Notes under the pieces: generated by a model
The model's input: the letters and a program-made list of their open reading frames with translations, nothing else
Told to the model about the DNA's origin: nothing
The model's database searches: none
In this document: piece by piece, positions 20,964 through 30,586 of the stretch
Layout of the letters: the number at the start of each line of letters is the position of its first letter
Numbering within the stretch: position 1 is the stretch's first letter
Assembly: GCF_030689305.1 (NCBI RefSeq)
Contig: NZ_JAUYVM010000001.1
Coordinates: 248,001 to 312,000, forward strand
Length of the DNA stretch: 64,000 nt
Direction: 5' to 3'
From: Vibrio penaeicida
GTDB lineage: Bacteria > Pseudomonadota > Gammaproteobacteria > Enterobacterales > Vibrionaceae
Position numbers and translations under genes: made by a program

Positions 20964-21710
20964 ATGGCTTCATTCCAAATATTAAAACCAGTAGGGAAGG
21001 GTATTCCAGAGAAACAACAAAGTTACAGGGATATAATATTAGTTCAACGCTCGCTAAATAAACTGAACCACCTTCTGCCGAGGATTCCACTACTAAAAGA
21101 AGATGGATCTGTCGGTAGAAATCCTGACAAATCTAAAACTGTCGCTGCGATTATCTCCTTTCAGAAGAATGTGGTTAAACTGATACGCCCTGATGGCCGA
21201 ATTGATGTAAATGGGAAAACTGCAAAAACTATTGGTAATTCTTTACTAAAATCGCCTGTAAAACTGCAAACTGGGTTCTGTAAATCAACTCTAGTTATTA
21301 AGGTCACTAGAATTAAGCAATCTACTGACACAACCTTGAGCCGATTTAAAATTGAGGGTCAAGCATCAAACATGTACTTTTTGGAACCTGGAGGACCAGA
21401 CTCAAATGTAGCTGGCTCAGACAAAAGGATAACGGCAGGCAGGTATAAGCTCAAAAAATATTCGTCCGCCAAGTATCCAAAAGCGTACGAATTAGTGAAT
21501 GTGCCTGGGCGAACTAAAATACTTATACATGGCGGAAACTATCACGACGATACTCTTGGTTGTCTACTACCCGGAAAATCTTATACAAAGCTAAATGATG
21601 GAAACTACATGACAACAAGCAGCAAATCGTCGAGGGATGAGTTGTTTTCTGAAATAGAGAAATATGAATCGGCTTATATTGAAATATCAAATTCAAACTT
21701 GGAAAAATGA
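20964..21710 (+). CDS. DUF5675 protein with N-terminal peptidoglycan-binding-like region; candidate antibacterial effector
   Basis: A 248-aa protein with no signal peptide (AGAGAGAAG-type ribosome site upstream). Residues about 22-95 look like a peptidoglycan-binding helical repeat (ILVQRSLNKLN, TVAAIISFQKN, GRIDVNGKT). The C-terminal domain (about 105-240) matches DUF5675: TAGRYKLKKY, then IHGGNYHDDTLGCLLPG with His189 and Cys200. The spacing of this H...GC segment recalls the YkuD L,D-transpeptidase active site. The next gene begins one base later and encodes an exported protein, as expected for an effector/immunity pair acting on cell wall. No vgrG, hcp or PAAR gene is in the window. Confidence 0.6.
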   Translation: MASFQILKPVGKGIPEKQQSYRDIILVQRSLNKLNHLLPRIPLLKEDGSVGRNPDKSKTVAAIISFQKNVVKLIRPDGRIDVNGKTAKTIGNSLLKSPVKLQTGFCKSTLVIKVTRIKQSTDTTLSRFKIEGQASNMYFLEPGGPDSNVAGSDKRITAGRYKLKKYSSAKYPKAYELVNVPGRTKILIHGGNYHDDTLGCLLPGKSYTKLNDGNYMTTSSKSSRDELFSEIEKYESAYIEISNSNLEK

Positions 21711-21711
21711 A

Positions 21712-22206
21712 ATGAAAACAACCATATTGTTCGTAATTTTAGTACTGGCAACTTCGAGTCAGGCTCTTGCTGAAAGCTTTGAAGAGAAAAAAGAGCGATG
21801 GATGTCCAAAGGCAATACCAATATTGAACATTATTTATCTAAAAATGACGAATCAGTCAGTATACCAATTATTTATACATTGACATCAATATGGGTTAAG
21901 AGGGACGGTGCAACATCATCCGAAGTTTCGCCACTTCTAGCCGAAGCAATCATCCATGAGCCTAAGCTCACATTTCTCTCTCTCAAAGAACACGGTGAGA
22001 GTTACAAACGTTGGCTTGAAGAACTACAAGGTGCCTTATTTACCGACTACCAAGGTACACAAAGAGAGGTATTACAATCTCTTCATACTGAGTTATTAAA
22101 TAGTCTTCAAGAATACATTACTAATGAGAACGACATGGCACTAAAAAGCTTAGCGATCGAACTTCAAAATAGAGTAAAGCAAATTCAAGTAAGAGTTGTG
22201 GACTAA
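21712..22206 (+). CDS. Exported small protein; candidate immunity protein to the DUF5675 effector
   Basis: A 164-aa protein beginning MKTTILFVILVLATSSQALA, a classic Sec signal peptide cleaved after ALA. I chose this ATG because it gives the signal peptide and sits one base after the upstream stop; the frame runs further upstream without function. The mature part is mostly helical and charged, with no known motif. Gene order (wall-targeting protein without a signal, then a periplasmic protein, tightly coupled) is what bacterial immunity genes look like. Its family is not recognised. Confidence 0.55.
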   Translation: MKTTILFVILVLATSSQALAESFEEKKERWMSKGNTNIEHYLSKNDESVSIPIIYTLTSIWVKRDGATSSEVSPLLAEAIIHEPKLTFLSLKEHGESYKRWLEELQGALFTDYQGTQREVLQSLHTELLNSLQEYITNENDMALKSLAIELQNRVKQIQVRVVD

Positions 22207-22227
22207 GTTTATCTAAAAGCAATAAAG

Positions 22228-22482
22228 CTAGAACAAACTTTGTTGAGGACTTTGGTCATCCATCTGCGATAAGGTTTGTTCTTTCTTATTCTGACTTATC
22301 ATCTTTCTTCGATAGCGTTGACGACAAAGCTTGATGACATGGAGTTGCTGAGCGGGTGTCATATTCAGCCAATCGAAACGTTCTTGCCGGTTACGCATGC
22401 ATCCTTGGCAATATCCTCGTTCGTCAACTGTGCATACTCGAACACATGGACTCGGCACATTGAAAAACTCCAACTGCTCCAT
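22228..22482 (-). CDS. DUF1289-domain protein
   Basis: An 84-aa protein. The DUF1289 signature is clear: SPCVRVCTVDERGYCQGC followed by W-x-MTPAQQ and a basic stretch (CRQRYRRK). The four clustered Cys suggest metal or Fe-S binding. Such small proteins are widespread in proteobacteria and their role is unknown. It is convergent with the immunity-like gene with a 21-bp gap, and divergent from the META-domain lipoprotein gene. Confidence 0.8.
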   Translation of the reverse strand: MEQLEFFNVPSPCVRVCTVDERGYCQGCMRNRQERFDWLNMTPAQQLHVIKLCRQRYRRKMISQNKKEQTLSQMDDQSPQQSLF

Positions 22483-22710
22483 ATCCCCTCCTATGCTTAG
22501 CGATGACTACTTAATCATAACACTTTACTCACAATACAGCATACTCTACCCATTTGAGTGTTAATCAGGGTAGATTCCTAAAAGAAAATTGAATAACGAA
22601 ATGTCATGGTTTTATACCCTTGGCAGTATTATTATGACTTTCCATTGACAAGAAACTGAACTTGTTGATTATACTGCACGGGATTTTGAAAACACTTCTT
22701 GGAGCTTCGA

Positions 22711-23142
22711 ATGAAAAAGCAACTCGCTCTTATCGCTTTACCTGTTATTTTGGCAGCTTGTACCAGCAACGGAGATGCATCGGTGGTAACCAAAGAGGAT
22801 TTACAACATCATCACTGGATTCTGACTCAGGTGGATGGACAAGACTACGTAAAACCGGAACACAGTAAACACCCTAACATTGAAGTCGGTGAAAAGTTGA
22901 CTGTTAATGGTTTCGCTGGTTGTAATGGTTACTTCGGACAAGGCGAATTAAAAGATGGGCAGTTCCGTGTTGAAAATATGGGCATGACCATGATGATGTG
23001 CTCCGATGAAATGATGAATACCGAACAGGTGATGTCAGATGCATTAGGAGAGTGGAGCGATGTCACTCTAACGAAAGACACATTGACTCTCAAAAACGAC
23101 AAACACCAAGTTACCTTTACACTTAGAGACTGGGTAAACTAA
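22711..23142 (+). CDS. META-domain (HslJ-like) lipoprotein
   Basis: A 143-aa protein starting at ATG 22711, with GGAG six bases upstream. The lipobox LAAC at about residues 13-16 marks a lipoprotein. The META fold is shown by GFAGCNGYFGQGEL and GMTMMMCSDEMM. E. coli HslJ is a related heat-inducible protein linked to novobiocin resistance; the job of this homologue is not known. It shares a terminator with the convergent metE. Confidence 0.8.
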   Translation: MKKQLALIALPVILAACTSNGDASVVTKEDLQHHHWILTQVDGQDYVKPEHSKHPNIEVGEKLTVNGFAGCNGYFGQGELKDGQFRVENMGMTMMMCSDEMMNTEQVMSDALGEWSDVTLTKDTLTLKNDKHQVTFTLRDWVN

Positions 23143-23205
23143 CCAGAGTTTTATTCAACATATTTTGGAATGAAACGCGCTAAAAGATACAGCAAAAGTT
23201 AACAG

Positions 23206-23236
23206 AAAGCCCCTGCTCATTGAGCAGGGGCTTTTT
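23206..23236. terminator. Strong terminator between hslJ-like gene and metE
   Basis: GCCCCTGCT (23209-23217), short loop CATTG, AGCAGGGGC (23223-23231), with AAA before and TTTTT after. Strong on the plus strand; on the minus strand the T run is only three. Confidence 0.85.
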
Positions 23237-23265
23237 ACCTTTTGGTTAGATGAAGAGATCGGCGG

Positions 23266-25548
23266 TTATTGCCATTGAGTACGCAATGTTTTAGCCGCAT
23301 TTACCATGTTTTTAAGTGATGCTTCGGTTTCTTCCCAGTTACGTGTTTTTAATCCGCAGTCTGGGTTCACCCAAAGTCGTTTTGCTGGAATTTTCGCCGC
23401 CGCCTTTTCAAGTAGATCAACCATCCACTCTTCTGTTGGAATATTCGGTGAATGGATGTCGTATACACCCGGTCCAATCTCATTTGGATAGTTGAACTCT
23501 TCAAATGCTTTCAGCAATTCCATGTTTGAACGAGAAGTTTCAATGGTGATAACGTCGGCATCTAACGCGGCAACAGATTCAATGATCTCGTTAAACTCGC
23601 TGTAACACATGTGGGTGTGAATCTGAGTTTCAGGTTTTGCACTGGCCGCAGAAATTTTAAAGGATTCAACCGCCCAGTTTAGATACTCTTCATGGTCACG
23701 CTTCTTAAGTGGTAACCCTTCGCGAATCGCAGGCTCATCAATCTGAATAATGTTGATCCCCGCGTCCTGTAAGTCACTCACTTCATCGTGTAATGCAAAT
23801 GCTAACTGTTGCGCAATTTCTTTACGGGTAACGTCTTCACGTGGGAACGTCCAGCACAAAATCGTAACCGGTCCTGTAAGCATGCCTTTCATTTGCTTAC
23901 TAGTGAGAGACTGAGCATAAGTAGACCACTCAACGGTCATCGGCTTTTCACGCTCAATATCAGCAACAACAATCGCAGGTTTAACGCAGCGAGAACCGTA
24001 ACTTTGAACCCAGCCAAACTTGGACGTTTGGAAACCCGCTAAATTCTCCGCAAAATACTCCACCATGTCGTTACGCTCGGCTTCACCATGAACCAGAACA
24101 TCAAGGTCTAATGCTTCTTGACGCTCGACCGCATCTTTAATGTGACCTTTCAGCGCGGCTTCATAATCGGCTTCCGACAATTTTCCGGTGCGGAATGCAC
24201 TGCGTTGCGTGCGGATTTCGCTGGTTTGAGGGAATGAACCGATTGTCGTGGTTGGTAGCAGAGGTAACCCCAATACTTCTGCTTGGTGATGGGCACGTTC
24301 TTCGTATGGAGCACTGCGGTTAGCTAATTCACTTGTAATGGCGTTAACTCGTGCTTTCACTTGAGGCTTGTTCACATGATCCGCGGTTTTACGGGCAACA
24401 ATCGGTTGGCTGTAAATTTCACATTCTGCGATGGCTTTCTCGTCACCATTTAAAGCAGCACCAAGCAGGCTAACTTCGCTCAGCTTTTGTTTCGCAAACG
24501 CGAACCAGCTTTTCACTTCTTCGGTTAACTCAGTTTCGAGTTCAAGATCGATTGGGCTGTGCAGTAAAGAACAAGAACTGCCAATCCAAAGATTTTCACC
24601 CAGTTTTTCTTTCACTGGTTGCAGCTTTTTCAACCAAGCATTCACGTCTGCACGCCAAACGTTACGTCCATTGACCACTCCAGCAGATAACACCCAGTTT
24701 TCAGGCAATTTGTTAACGACCGCGTCTAGTTGCTCAGGTGCCGCTGAAAGATCGACGTGTACACCGTTAATTGGAAGTGCGGTGATGTAATCGAAATGTT
24801 CTTCTACTGAATCAAAGTAAGTGGTCAGAAGAAGTTTTACATCACTCTGAATAACTTGGTAAGCCAGCTTAAATGAATCCAACCACGGTTTGTCTAACTC
24901 TAGACCAAGGATAGGTTCGTCAATCTGAACCCACTCAACACCTAGCTCTGCCAGTTTCGCTAAAATCGCTTGGTAAGCTGTAAGAAGGCGTGGAAGGAGT
25001 GTAAGGCGATCAAACCCCTCTTCAACTTCTTTACCCAAGAACAGGTAACTTACCGGACCAAGAAGAACTGGTTTTACTTCATGTCCAGCTTGAATGGCTT
25101 CGTTTACTTCTTCAAAAAGCTGCGGCCAGCTCACTTCAAATGAAGCATCGCTGCTGAATTCAGGAACAATGTAGTGGTAATTAGTGTTGAACCACTTCGT
25201 CATATCGGATGCTGCAGAGCCGCAACCACAACTGGATTGTGACTGACCGCGACCAACGCGGAACAGTGTATCGAGATCTGGGAAACCTTCTTTATGTCGT
25301 GAAGGGACATTCCCCAATAGTAAACTGGTAGTCAGTACATGGTCGTACCATGCGAAATCACCTGCGGCTACATAACTCAGCCCACTCTCGGTTTGATCTT
25401 TCCAATGGCGCTGTCTTAATTCGCTGCCCACTTCCTTAAGCTCTTGCTGTGAAATTTCACCTCGCCAATATTTTTCCTGCGCAAATTTTAGTTCTCGTTT
25501 CTCACCAACACGTGGATAGCCGAGGATATGAGTCTTAGTCGTTGCCAT
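23266..25548 (-). CDS. metE: Cobalamin-independent methionine synthase MetE
   Basis: A 760-aa cytoplasmic enzyme that moves a methyl group from 5-methyl-tetrahydropteroyltriglutamate to homocysteine. Start at ATG 25548 (AAGGA nine bases upstream) gives [20 protein letters not shown]; the frame is open six codons further. Zinc ligands are in HTHMCYSEF and [15 protein letters not shown] and the repeated N-terminal half are typical. It is divergent from metR, with MetJ-like boxes between, matching the E. coli arrangement. Confidence 0.97.
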   Translation of the reverse strand: MATTKTHILGYPRVGEKRELKFAQEKYWRGEISQQELKEVGSELRQRHWKDQTESGLSYVAAGDFAWYDHVLTTSLLLGNVPSRHKEGFPDLDTLFRVGRGQSQSSCGCGSAASDMTKWFNTNYHYIVPEFSSDASFEVSWPQLFEEVNEAIQAGHEVKPVLLGPVSYLFLGKEVEEGFDRLTLLPRLLTAYQAILAKLAELGVEWVQIDEPILGLELDKPWLDSFKLAYQVIQSDVKLLLTTYFDSVEEHFDYITALPINGVHVDLSAAPEQLDAVVNKLPENWVLSAGVVNGRNVWRADVNAWLKKLQPVKEKLGENLWIGSSCSLLHSPIDLELETELTEEVKSWFAFAKQKLSEVSLLGAALNGDEKAIAECEIYSQPIVARKTADHVNKPQVKARVNAITSELANRSAPYEERAHHQAEVLGLPLLPTTTIGSFPQTSEIRTQRSAFRTGKLSEADYEAALKGHIKDAVERQEALDLDVLVHGEAERNDMVEYFAENLAGFQTSKFGWVQSYGSRCVKPAIVVADIEREKPMTVEWSTYAQSLTSKQMKGMLTGPVTILCWTFPREDVTRKEIAQQLAFALHDEVSDLQDAGINIIQIDEPAIREGLPLKKRDHEEYLNWAVESFKISAASAKPETQIHTHMCYSEFNEIIESVAALDADVITIETSRSNMELLKAFEEFNYPNEIGPGVYDIHSPNIPTEEWMVDLLEKAAAKIPAKRLWVNPDCGLKTRNWEETEASLKNMVNAAKTLRTQWQ

Positions 25549-25575
25549 AGTTATTATTCCTTGCACATAAATTTA

Positions 25576-25591
25576 AGAAGTCTGGATGGCT
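25576..25591. promoter_or_regulatory. Candidate tandem MetJ box (metE side)
   Basis: AGAAGTCT followed by GGATGGCT; these match the met box AGACGTCT at 7/8 and 5/8. The site lies about 28 bp before the metE ATG, where MetJ would block the transcript. Confidence 0.5.
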
Positions 25592-25675
25592 AAAATATCT
25601 CTCGAATCGCCTAGTTGAGCAAATTCCATTTATTCAACTTGTTTATTATTTTTTTTCATGTTTTAAATTTTATTT

Positions 25676-25691
25676 AGCCATCTAGACGTTT
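25676..25691. promoter_or_regulatory. Candidate tandem MetJ box (metR side)
   Basis: AGCCATCT followed by AGACGTTT; matches to AGACGTCT are 6/8 and 7/8. The sequence TTAGCCATCYAGACKT is nearly the exact reverse complement of the metE-side box, so the two sites form a mirror pair about 85 bp apart. Confidence 0.55.
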
Positions 25692-25718
25692 ACAAAGAGG
25701 TCAAAAGCTCGTATTTTA

Positions 25719-25731
25719 TGAACATATGTCA
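25719..25731. promoter_or_regulatory. Candidate MetR site
   Basis: TGAACATATGTCA fits the MetR pattern TGAA-N5-TTCA at seven of eight fixed positions. It lies upstream of metR, where it could act on metR itself or on metE. Confidence 0.35.
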
Positions 25732-25760
25732 TAGAGAACATGGAAAAGTGAGAGAAGCTC

Positions 25761-26672
25761 ATGATTGAATTGAAGCATCTGAGAACATTGACATCATTAA
25801 GGGATACCGGATCACTAACAGCAACAGCAACCGCCCTGCACTTAACGCAGTCGGCACTTTCTCATCAGATAAAGGATTTAGAATCGCGCATTGGTGGGCA
25901 GCTCTTTTTGCGTAAAACAAGACCTGTAAAATTCACCTCTGAAGGCGAAATACTGCTCAAAGTCGCCGACGAAGTTCTGCCTAGGCTAGCGATGGCAGAA
26001 AGTGAACTCGCCAGTCTTAAGGAAGATGTTAATGGTCGGTTGCACATGGCCATTGAGTGCCATTCCTGTTTTCAATGGCTCATGCCCGCTCTAAAGGAAT
26101 ATCAGCTCGCGTGGCCCAGCGTTACATTGGATTTTTCTTCCGGTTTTGGGTTCGAACCACTACCGGCATTGATGGGAGGGGAGCTCGATTTGGTCATTAC
26201 CTCCGACATTCAGCCAAAATCAGAAGTGCACTATGAGCCTTTGTTTGATTTTGAAATGAGATTAGTGACTTCAACCACCCACCCACTTGCAGAATTGGAA
26301 AGTATTCAACCGCACGATTTAGCCGATCAAACGATCATTACCTACCCTGTGCAAAAGCAAAGGTTAGACATTGTTAAACATTTCCTTCAGCCAGCAGGCG
26401 TCGAGCCCGCTAAATGGAAGCAGTGCGATAACACGTTAATGCTGGTTCAAATGGTTTCTGCTGGGTTAGGTGTCGCCGCTTTACCAAATTGGGCGGTCAT
26501 TGAGTTTTCACGGCAAGGGTTGATCACAAGTAAGCCACTGTCGGATGGGCTTTGGAGAAGGCTATTTGCAGCCACTCGCAGCAGCGAAAGCAAAAAAAGG
26601 TACCTACAAGCGTTCTTCAACACTGCTCGACAGCAATGCAAAAGTCATCTTGAAGGGATTAAGTTAGCGTAG
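25761..26672 (+). CDS. metR: LysR-family activator MetR
   Basis: A 303-aa regulator. It begins MIELKHLRTLTSLRDTGSLTA with a winged helix-turn-helix; LTQSALSHQIKDLE is the recognition segment. The effector domain contains IECHSCFQWLMPAL and QMVSAGLGVAALPNWA, typical of MetR. It is divergent from metE, its classic target, with homocysteine as co-activator in E. coli. Confidence 0.93.
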   Translation: MIELKHLRTLTSLRDTGSLTATATALHLTQSALSHQIKDLESRIGGQLFLRKTRPVKFTSEGEILLKVADEVLPRLAMAESELASLKEDVNGRLHMAIECHSCFQWLMPALKEYQLAWPSVTLDFSSGFGFEPLPALMGGELDLVITSDIQPKSEVHYEPLFDFEMRLVTSTTHPLAELESIQPHDLADQTIITYPVQKQRLDIVKHFLQPAGVEPAKWKQCDNTLMLVQMVSAGLGVAALPNWAVIEFSRQGLITSKPLSDGLWRRLFAATRSSESKKRYLQAFFNTARQQCKSHLEGIKLA

Positions 26673-26752
26673 CGAAAATCGGATACCCAAACCCTGAAAT
26701 TCAAAACCCCGAGCCTAAGTGGATAAGCCATTTGGGTTTCGAATTTTTCGCG

Positions 26753-26953
26753 TTATCGATCGTAAGATTTAAATTGGTTCGTGAGTGGATCGTACTGATA
26801 GCCCACCACATCCAGCTTGCTCACCAAGCTTTCAACGTCCATTTCATAGGTCGTAATCAACTCTTCAAAACTATCGCATTCCAAACGCAATTTTTCGTTC
26901 ACTATGCCCAGCAATATGATGCTATCGAGGTTGGTGATGTTACTCAGATCCAT
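26753..26953 (-). CDS. DUF4250-family small protein
   Basis: A 66-aa protein: MDLSNITNLDSIILLGIVNEK, then LDVVGYQYDPLTNQFK. This matches DUF4250, small cytoplasmic proteins of unknown function with the N-terminal ILLxIVNxKLR and C-terminal GYxYxPxxNQF pattern. GGGGAAAG lies about eight bases before the ATG. It is convergent with metR. Confidence 0.7.
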   Translation of the reverse strand: MDLSNITNLDSIILLGIVNEKLRLECDSFEELITTYEMDVESLVSKLDVVGYQYDPLTNQFKSYDR

Positions 26954-27026
26954 GGCACTTTCCCCTTTTCAGGTTACCTACTAAAAGGTTAGCGTCTATT
27001 AGGAAAAGTGCTATTTGATGGAAGTA

Positions 27027-27701
27027 TTATATTAGAGACTGGAACCCAAATTGTGATGCAAGTAAACAACACACTGCCACACTCAACTGAATTTTAGTTG
27101 GCGTTTGGTTAAACAACATATGCCAGCACCAAATTAGGAGCGCAGTGATTAACATCGCAAAGCCCGCTAAAATTTGAGTGGTAAAGTGCTCTATGGCTTC
27201 AGGAGGAAGCTGGTATGCCTGAACTAATGAGACGACGGCAAAGAGCATTCCGCTGACGATACCGGTAATAGGTAATATACGATGGAAGGCTTGTAATCGA
27301 GAGCGAGAAACTACCAACATAAGCTGCGCAAATGCCGCACCTAACAAGATGCCAGAAATAGCAACATTGACCCCACCCCAAAATGTGAAACTTTGCGCTA
27401 TCACATGTGCGAGTGCTATCAATCCACTCAATGCTGATAAATTCAATATGTGGAAAGAGCCCGTTTCACGTGTTTTTCCCGTTTGGACTTTAGAATAAAA
27501 CGCAACTAACACGCCGGCTGTGACCAATCCAAGCAAGCTAATGGTCGCTGTGGCTATCCATAACGCGATGAAGGCAGGCAAAAGTTTATGCAAGCGGCCT
27601 CTTTGCCCTGGGCAAATGTTCCCTTTTTGCAGCACTAAAGTGATAACCAATTGTGCCCCTAGTGTCATCGGAAGCAATTGAGCGAGAAAATAATCAAGCA
27701 T
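27027..27701 (-). CDS. Uncharacterised multi-pass membrane protein
   Basis: A 224-aa protein with about six to seven hydrophobic helices (first at residues 7-23; last at 205-220). The only conserved-looking loop is ICPGQRGRLHKLLP after helix 1. I do not recognise a family. It is a single gene in the same direction as the EAL gene upstream, with 111 bp between. Confidence 0.65.
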   Translation of the reverse strand: MLDYFLAQLLPMTLGAQLVITLVLQKGNICPGQRGRLHKLLPAFIALWIATATISLLGLVTAGVLVAFYSKVQTGKTRETGSFHILNLSALSGLIALAHVIAQSFTFWGGVNVAISGILLGAAFAQLMLVVSRSRLQAFHRILPITGIVSGMLFAVVSLVQAYQLPPEAIEHFTTQILAGFAMLITALLIWCWHMLFNQTPTKIQLSVAVCCLLASQFGFQSLI

Positions 27702-27812
27702 TATTAGGCAGAGTTACGTCATTCAAAATTGTGGCACGGATAATAACAGACTCTAATTATCCAAGTAACCACCTTTAACAACTCGTTAGCCTTACGTTAC
27801 ACCCTAATAACC

Positions 27813-30290
27813 TCAACTGGCTAAAAACTTGAGCACTTTGTTCTTGGTCACTATGCCTAAACATTCTCCTTTATCTCCGGCGATCACCCAAGGCAATGGG
27901 ACGCCTTTTTTAACAAGTGCTGGAACATCTTTAAGTAACGTCGCGTGGCTAAGAACGGTAAATTTCGTTTTCATAACTTGACTAAGCTTGCGTTTTAGAA
28001 TTTGCGTATCGCGTTGCGTTTCTAACTTAGTACCAAACGTTGAAGTCATATGAAGGTTATACACTTCCCTATCAATCACCCCAACGCAATGTAAGCTGTC
28101 TGTCACCACCATGGCTTCTAAATCTGTTCGCAGGAAAATCTCATGCACTTCACTCAGTGCCGTACTGGGTTCTAAAAATGGTGACATTTGTTCATGCAAG
28201 CTCAGTATTCCTGCCCCCTGCTTGGGTAAAGAAAAGCGACGCAATTCGTTCTGTTTTTTCACGTAGTGACGTGCTGTTTCAATATCATCAATAGAAACGG
28301 GTTTTGAGAAGTAATAGCCCTGTATGTAATCCACATTCAACCCAGTAAGCACTTCAATTTCTTGTATGGTTTCAACACCTTCGGCAATCACTTTAACGCC
28401 TAGGGTATGAGAAAGATCCACCAGCATTTTCACAATGAAGTATTTGTGTGTGCCTATTTCTATATCGAATATGAATTCTCTATCGATTTTAAGATAGTCG
28501 AAGTGGCCATTGCTTAAGTAAGTAAAAGACGAATACCCTGTACCAAAATCATCAATCGCGACTTTAACGCCTCTTTGTCTCAGTGCTTTCAATGCCTGTA
28601 TATGGCAATCTTCACTGTCAAAATAGGCACTTTCTGTGAGTTCAATGGTCACCAATTTAGGGTCAACACCCGACTCCTCGACCATATTTAGAGTGTTTGT
28701 TAGCACTTGTTGCGCACTCATTTTGGTATTAAGAGATCGATTTATCGTAATCCCCACATGCTTGCCAAAGTGACGATGAATTCTTTCAAGATAATGCAAC
28801 GACTTGGAACCAATAATTTTATCTAGGGTCGACACAAGGTTCAGGTCTTCAGCTATATTGATCATTTCTTGAGGTGTATATTGGAGCCCTTCAACAGAAG
28901 GAAAGCGGCAAAGTGCTTCAAACTTAATGACTTGCCAGGTTTCAGTGGAAACAATAGGCTGAAAGTGCACGTCGATGTTTTCTTTCTTGATAAAATCTGT
29001 CAAAAGCTCCTCGAGCTTCTTCCTTCGAACCGTTTCTTCATGCATAGAACGGTCGAAGAAGCTAATGTTGTACCCTTTTTTACTCGAATGCTGTTCCAAC
29101 ATCGCTTGAGTCGCATGAGTAACCAACATTTTAGGATTATTGGTATCATGCCCAAGAACAGATACGCCAATTTTCCCTCTTGTGACGAGCTTGAAAAGAT
29201 GTTCGTTACCAAACTGACGAATAGCCGTCATGAAGCGCCTGATCTCGCTATGGATAGCCCTAACCCTATTGGCAGAACTGACGCATTTTAGTGCGCACAC
29301 AAACAAGTTGTCGCCTTTGTAGCCACAAAGGTATTGCTCATCCACCTGAGCAACCGCGTTCGAAAACGCAACCCTCTGCTCTAACGTTGAGTCATCATCG
29401 AACGCAGGTTCTATTGCCAAAACAATAATGGTATGAGAATGGCTGTAATGTTTAACAATGTTGGCTAATTTTGATTTGAATTCATCTTCATTAGGAAGTT
29501 GCGTCAGCAGTTCAATCCCACCATATTCCGTATCGGCAATTCGGTACAAGTGATTGGATAAATCGACAGTAAAACCCACGAAATATGTTTTACCATTCGC
29601 CATCTCCACTTTCTGGATAGTGAGATCTTGAGGCTCTGTTTGACCATTTGCTCGCTTCGACAAAATGGTACCGCTCCAGTGACCCTCTCTATGAATCAAT
29701 CGCCAAATTTCTTCAAAGAAGGTATCACTGTGTTTTCCTGCGTTGAACAGGCTCGTTTTTTTGCCCAACAGATCATTAAATTGATAGCCCGAACGTTCTA
29801 TAAAATAAGGGTTGCAAGCCAATATCCGAGTATCGCTGTCGGTGATAACAATACCATGGTGCCGGTTCTCAAATATCGCTTGAAAAATTTGCCCGATTTC
29901 GTACATAGAAGATAAGTAGAACAACGGTCGGATATAACCCAAAAGAACATCACCTTCTGCCCGACTTACTTCGACTTCACAATAAATAAGTAACCCTTTC
30001 GTTGGGGTTAGAACACAGAAAATAGAGTGTTTCGAATTGCATTCATGCGTTGACTGAAGCGCGCCTACCAGCATTTTTTTATCGTTTACTGGCATTATTT
30101 TCAAAAGATCAGCAATAGTCTGAACTTTAAACTGGCTATAAATACTTTCGACTAAAAAGGGGTCTAGAAACTGAAATTCGTCACTACTGGCATTCCAACG
30201 CCAATTTGCGGCTTTATAACCCTGCACCTCCCCTTCTTCCCCACTGGAAATACTCATAGCGTTCAACACTGAAATTAGAGATGTGTTCAT
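27813..30290 (-). CDS. PAS / degenerate GGDEF / EAL c-di-GMP phosphodiesterase with C-terminal CBS-like region
   Basis: An 825-aa cytoplasmic protein. A PAS domain spans about residues 140-255 (ENRHHGIVITDSDTRILACNP). The GGDEF-like domain (about 260-420) reads YKGDNLF where the active site should be, so it is probably not a cyclase. The EAL domain (about 430-685) is intact: FEALCRF, TESAYFDSED, DDFGTGYSSFTYL, KIDREFI, EGVET and IQGYYFSKP. The last 120 residues look like a CBS pair (TDLEAMVVTDSLHCVGVIDRE, then WVIAGDKGECLGIV), a nucleotide-binding module. It likely degrades c-di-GMP in response to PAS and CBS ligands. Confidence 0.85.
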   Translation of the reverse strand: MNTSLISVLNAMSISSGEEGEVQGYKAANWRWNASSDEFQFLDPFLVESIYSQFKVQTIADLLKIMPVNDKKMLVGALQSTHECNSKHSIFCVLTPTKGLLIYCEVEVSRAEGDVLLGYIRPLFYLSSMYEIGQIFQAIFENRHHGIVITDSDTRILACNPYFIERSGYQFNDLLGKKTSLFNAGKHSDTFFEEIWRLIHREGHWSGTILSKRANGQTEPQDLTIQKVEMANGKTYFVGFTVDLSNHLYRIADTEYGGIELLTQLPNEDEFKSKLANIVKHYSHSHTIIVLAIEPAFDDDSTLEQRVAFSNAVAQVDEQYLCGYKGDNLFVCALKCVSSANRVRAIHSEIRRFMTAIRQFGNEHLFKLVTRGKIGVSVLGHDTNNPKMLVTHATQAMLEQHSSKKGYNISFFDRSMHEETVRRKKLEELLTDFIKKENIDVHFQPIVSTETWQVIKFEALCRFPSVEGLQYTPQEMINIAEDLNLVSTLDKIIGSKSLHYLERIHRHFGKHVGITINRSLNTKMSAQQVLTNTLNMVEESGVDPKLVTIELTESAYFDSEDCHIQALKALRQRGVKVAIDDFGTGYSSFTYLSNGHFDYLKIDREFIFDIEIGTHKYFIVKMLVDLSHTLGVKVIAEGVETIQEIEVLTGLNVDYIQGYYFSKPVSIDDIETARHYVKKQNELRRFSLPKQGAGILSLHEQMSPFLEPSTALSEVHEIFLRTDLEAMVVTDSLHCVGVIDREVYNLHMTSTFGTKLETQRDTQILKRKLSQVMKTKFTVLSHATLLKDVPALVKKGVPLPWVIAGDKGECLGIVTKNKVLKFLAS

Positions 30291-30586
30291 ATTATATGCA
30301 ACCCCTTACATTGCAACTAAGAACTCTTATTACATTCAAGCAAACTCTTAAATAATCGGGCGTGACTGGATCAACATTTGTTTGAAAAAAAAGCAATTCA
30401 TCCAAATTAGCTACTGTTGTGTGATGTCACTCCCTTTTCATAAAAGCGCAAAAATCGCTCACCAATATATTGGCGTTTCTTTGCTCCTCACACTTGAAAC
30501 ACCCTCAATCTCTCCTAGCCTTATCTTTAGGCAGTTAGCTCTAAAGCCACTCGTGTCCATCGAACAAATGACAAGAGAAATAATCA
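30291..30586. other. Divergent promoter region upstream of the broken signalling operon
   Basis: Nearly 300 bp separates the EAL gene and the substrate-binding pseudogene, and must contain both promoters. A 135-codon ORF (30382-30789) overlaps the pseudogene in another frame and has no family features, so it is not called. No other signal is seen. Confidence 0.4.

Noticed and set aside
25549..25760. Cobalamin riboswitch in front of metE
   Set aside because: The gap is short and has no B12-box-like sequence; MetJ/MetR-like sites explain it.
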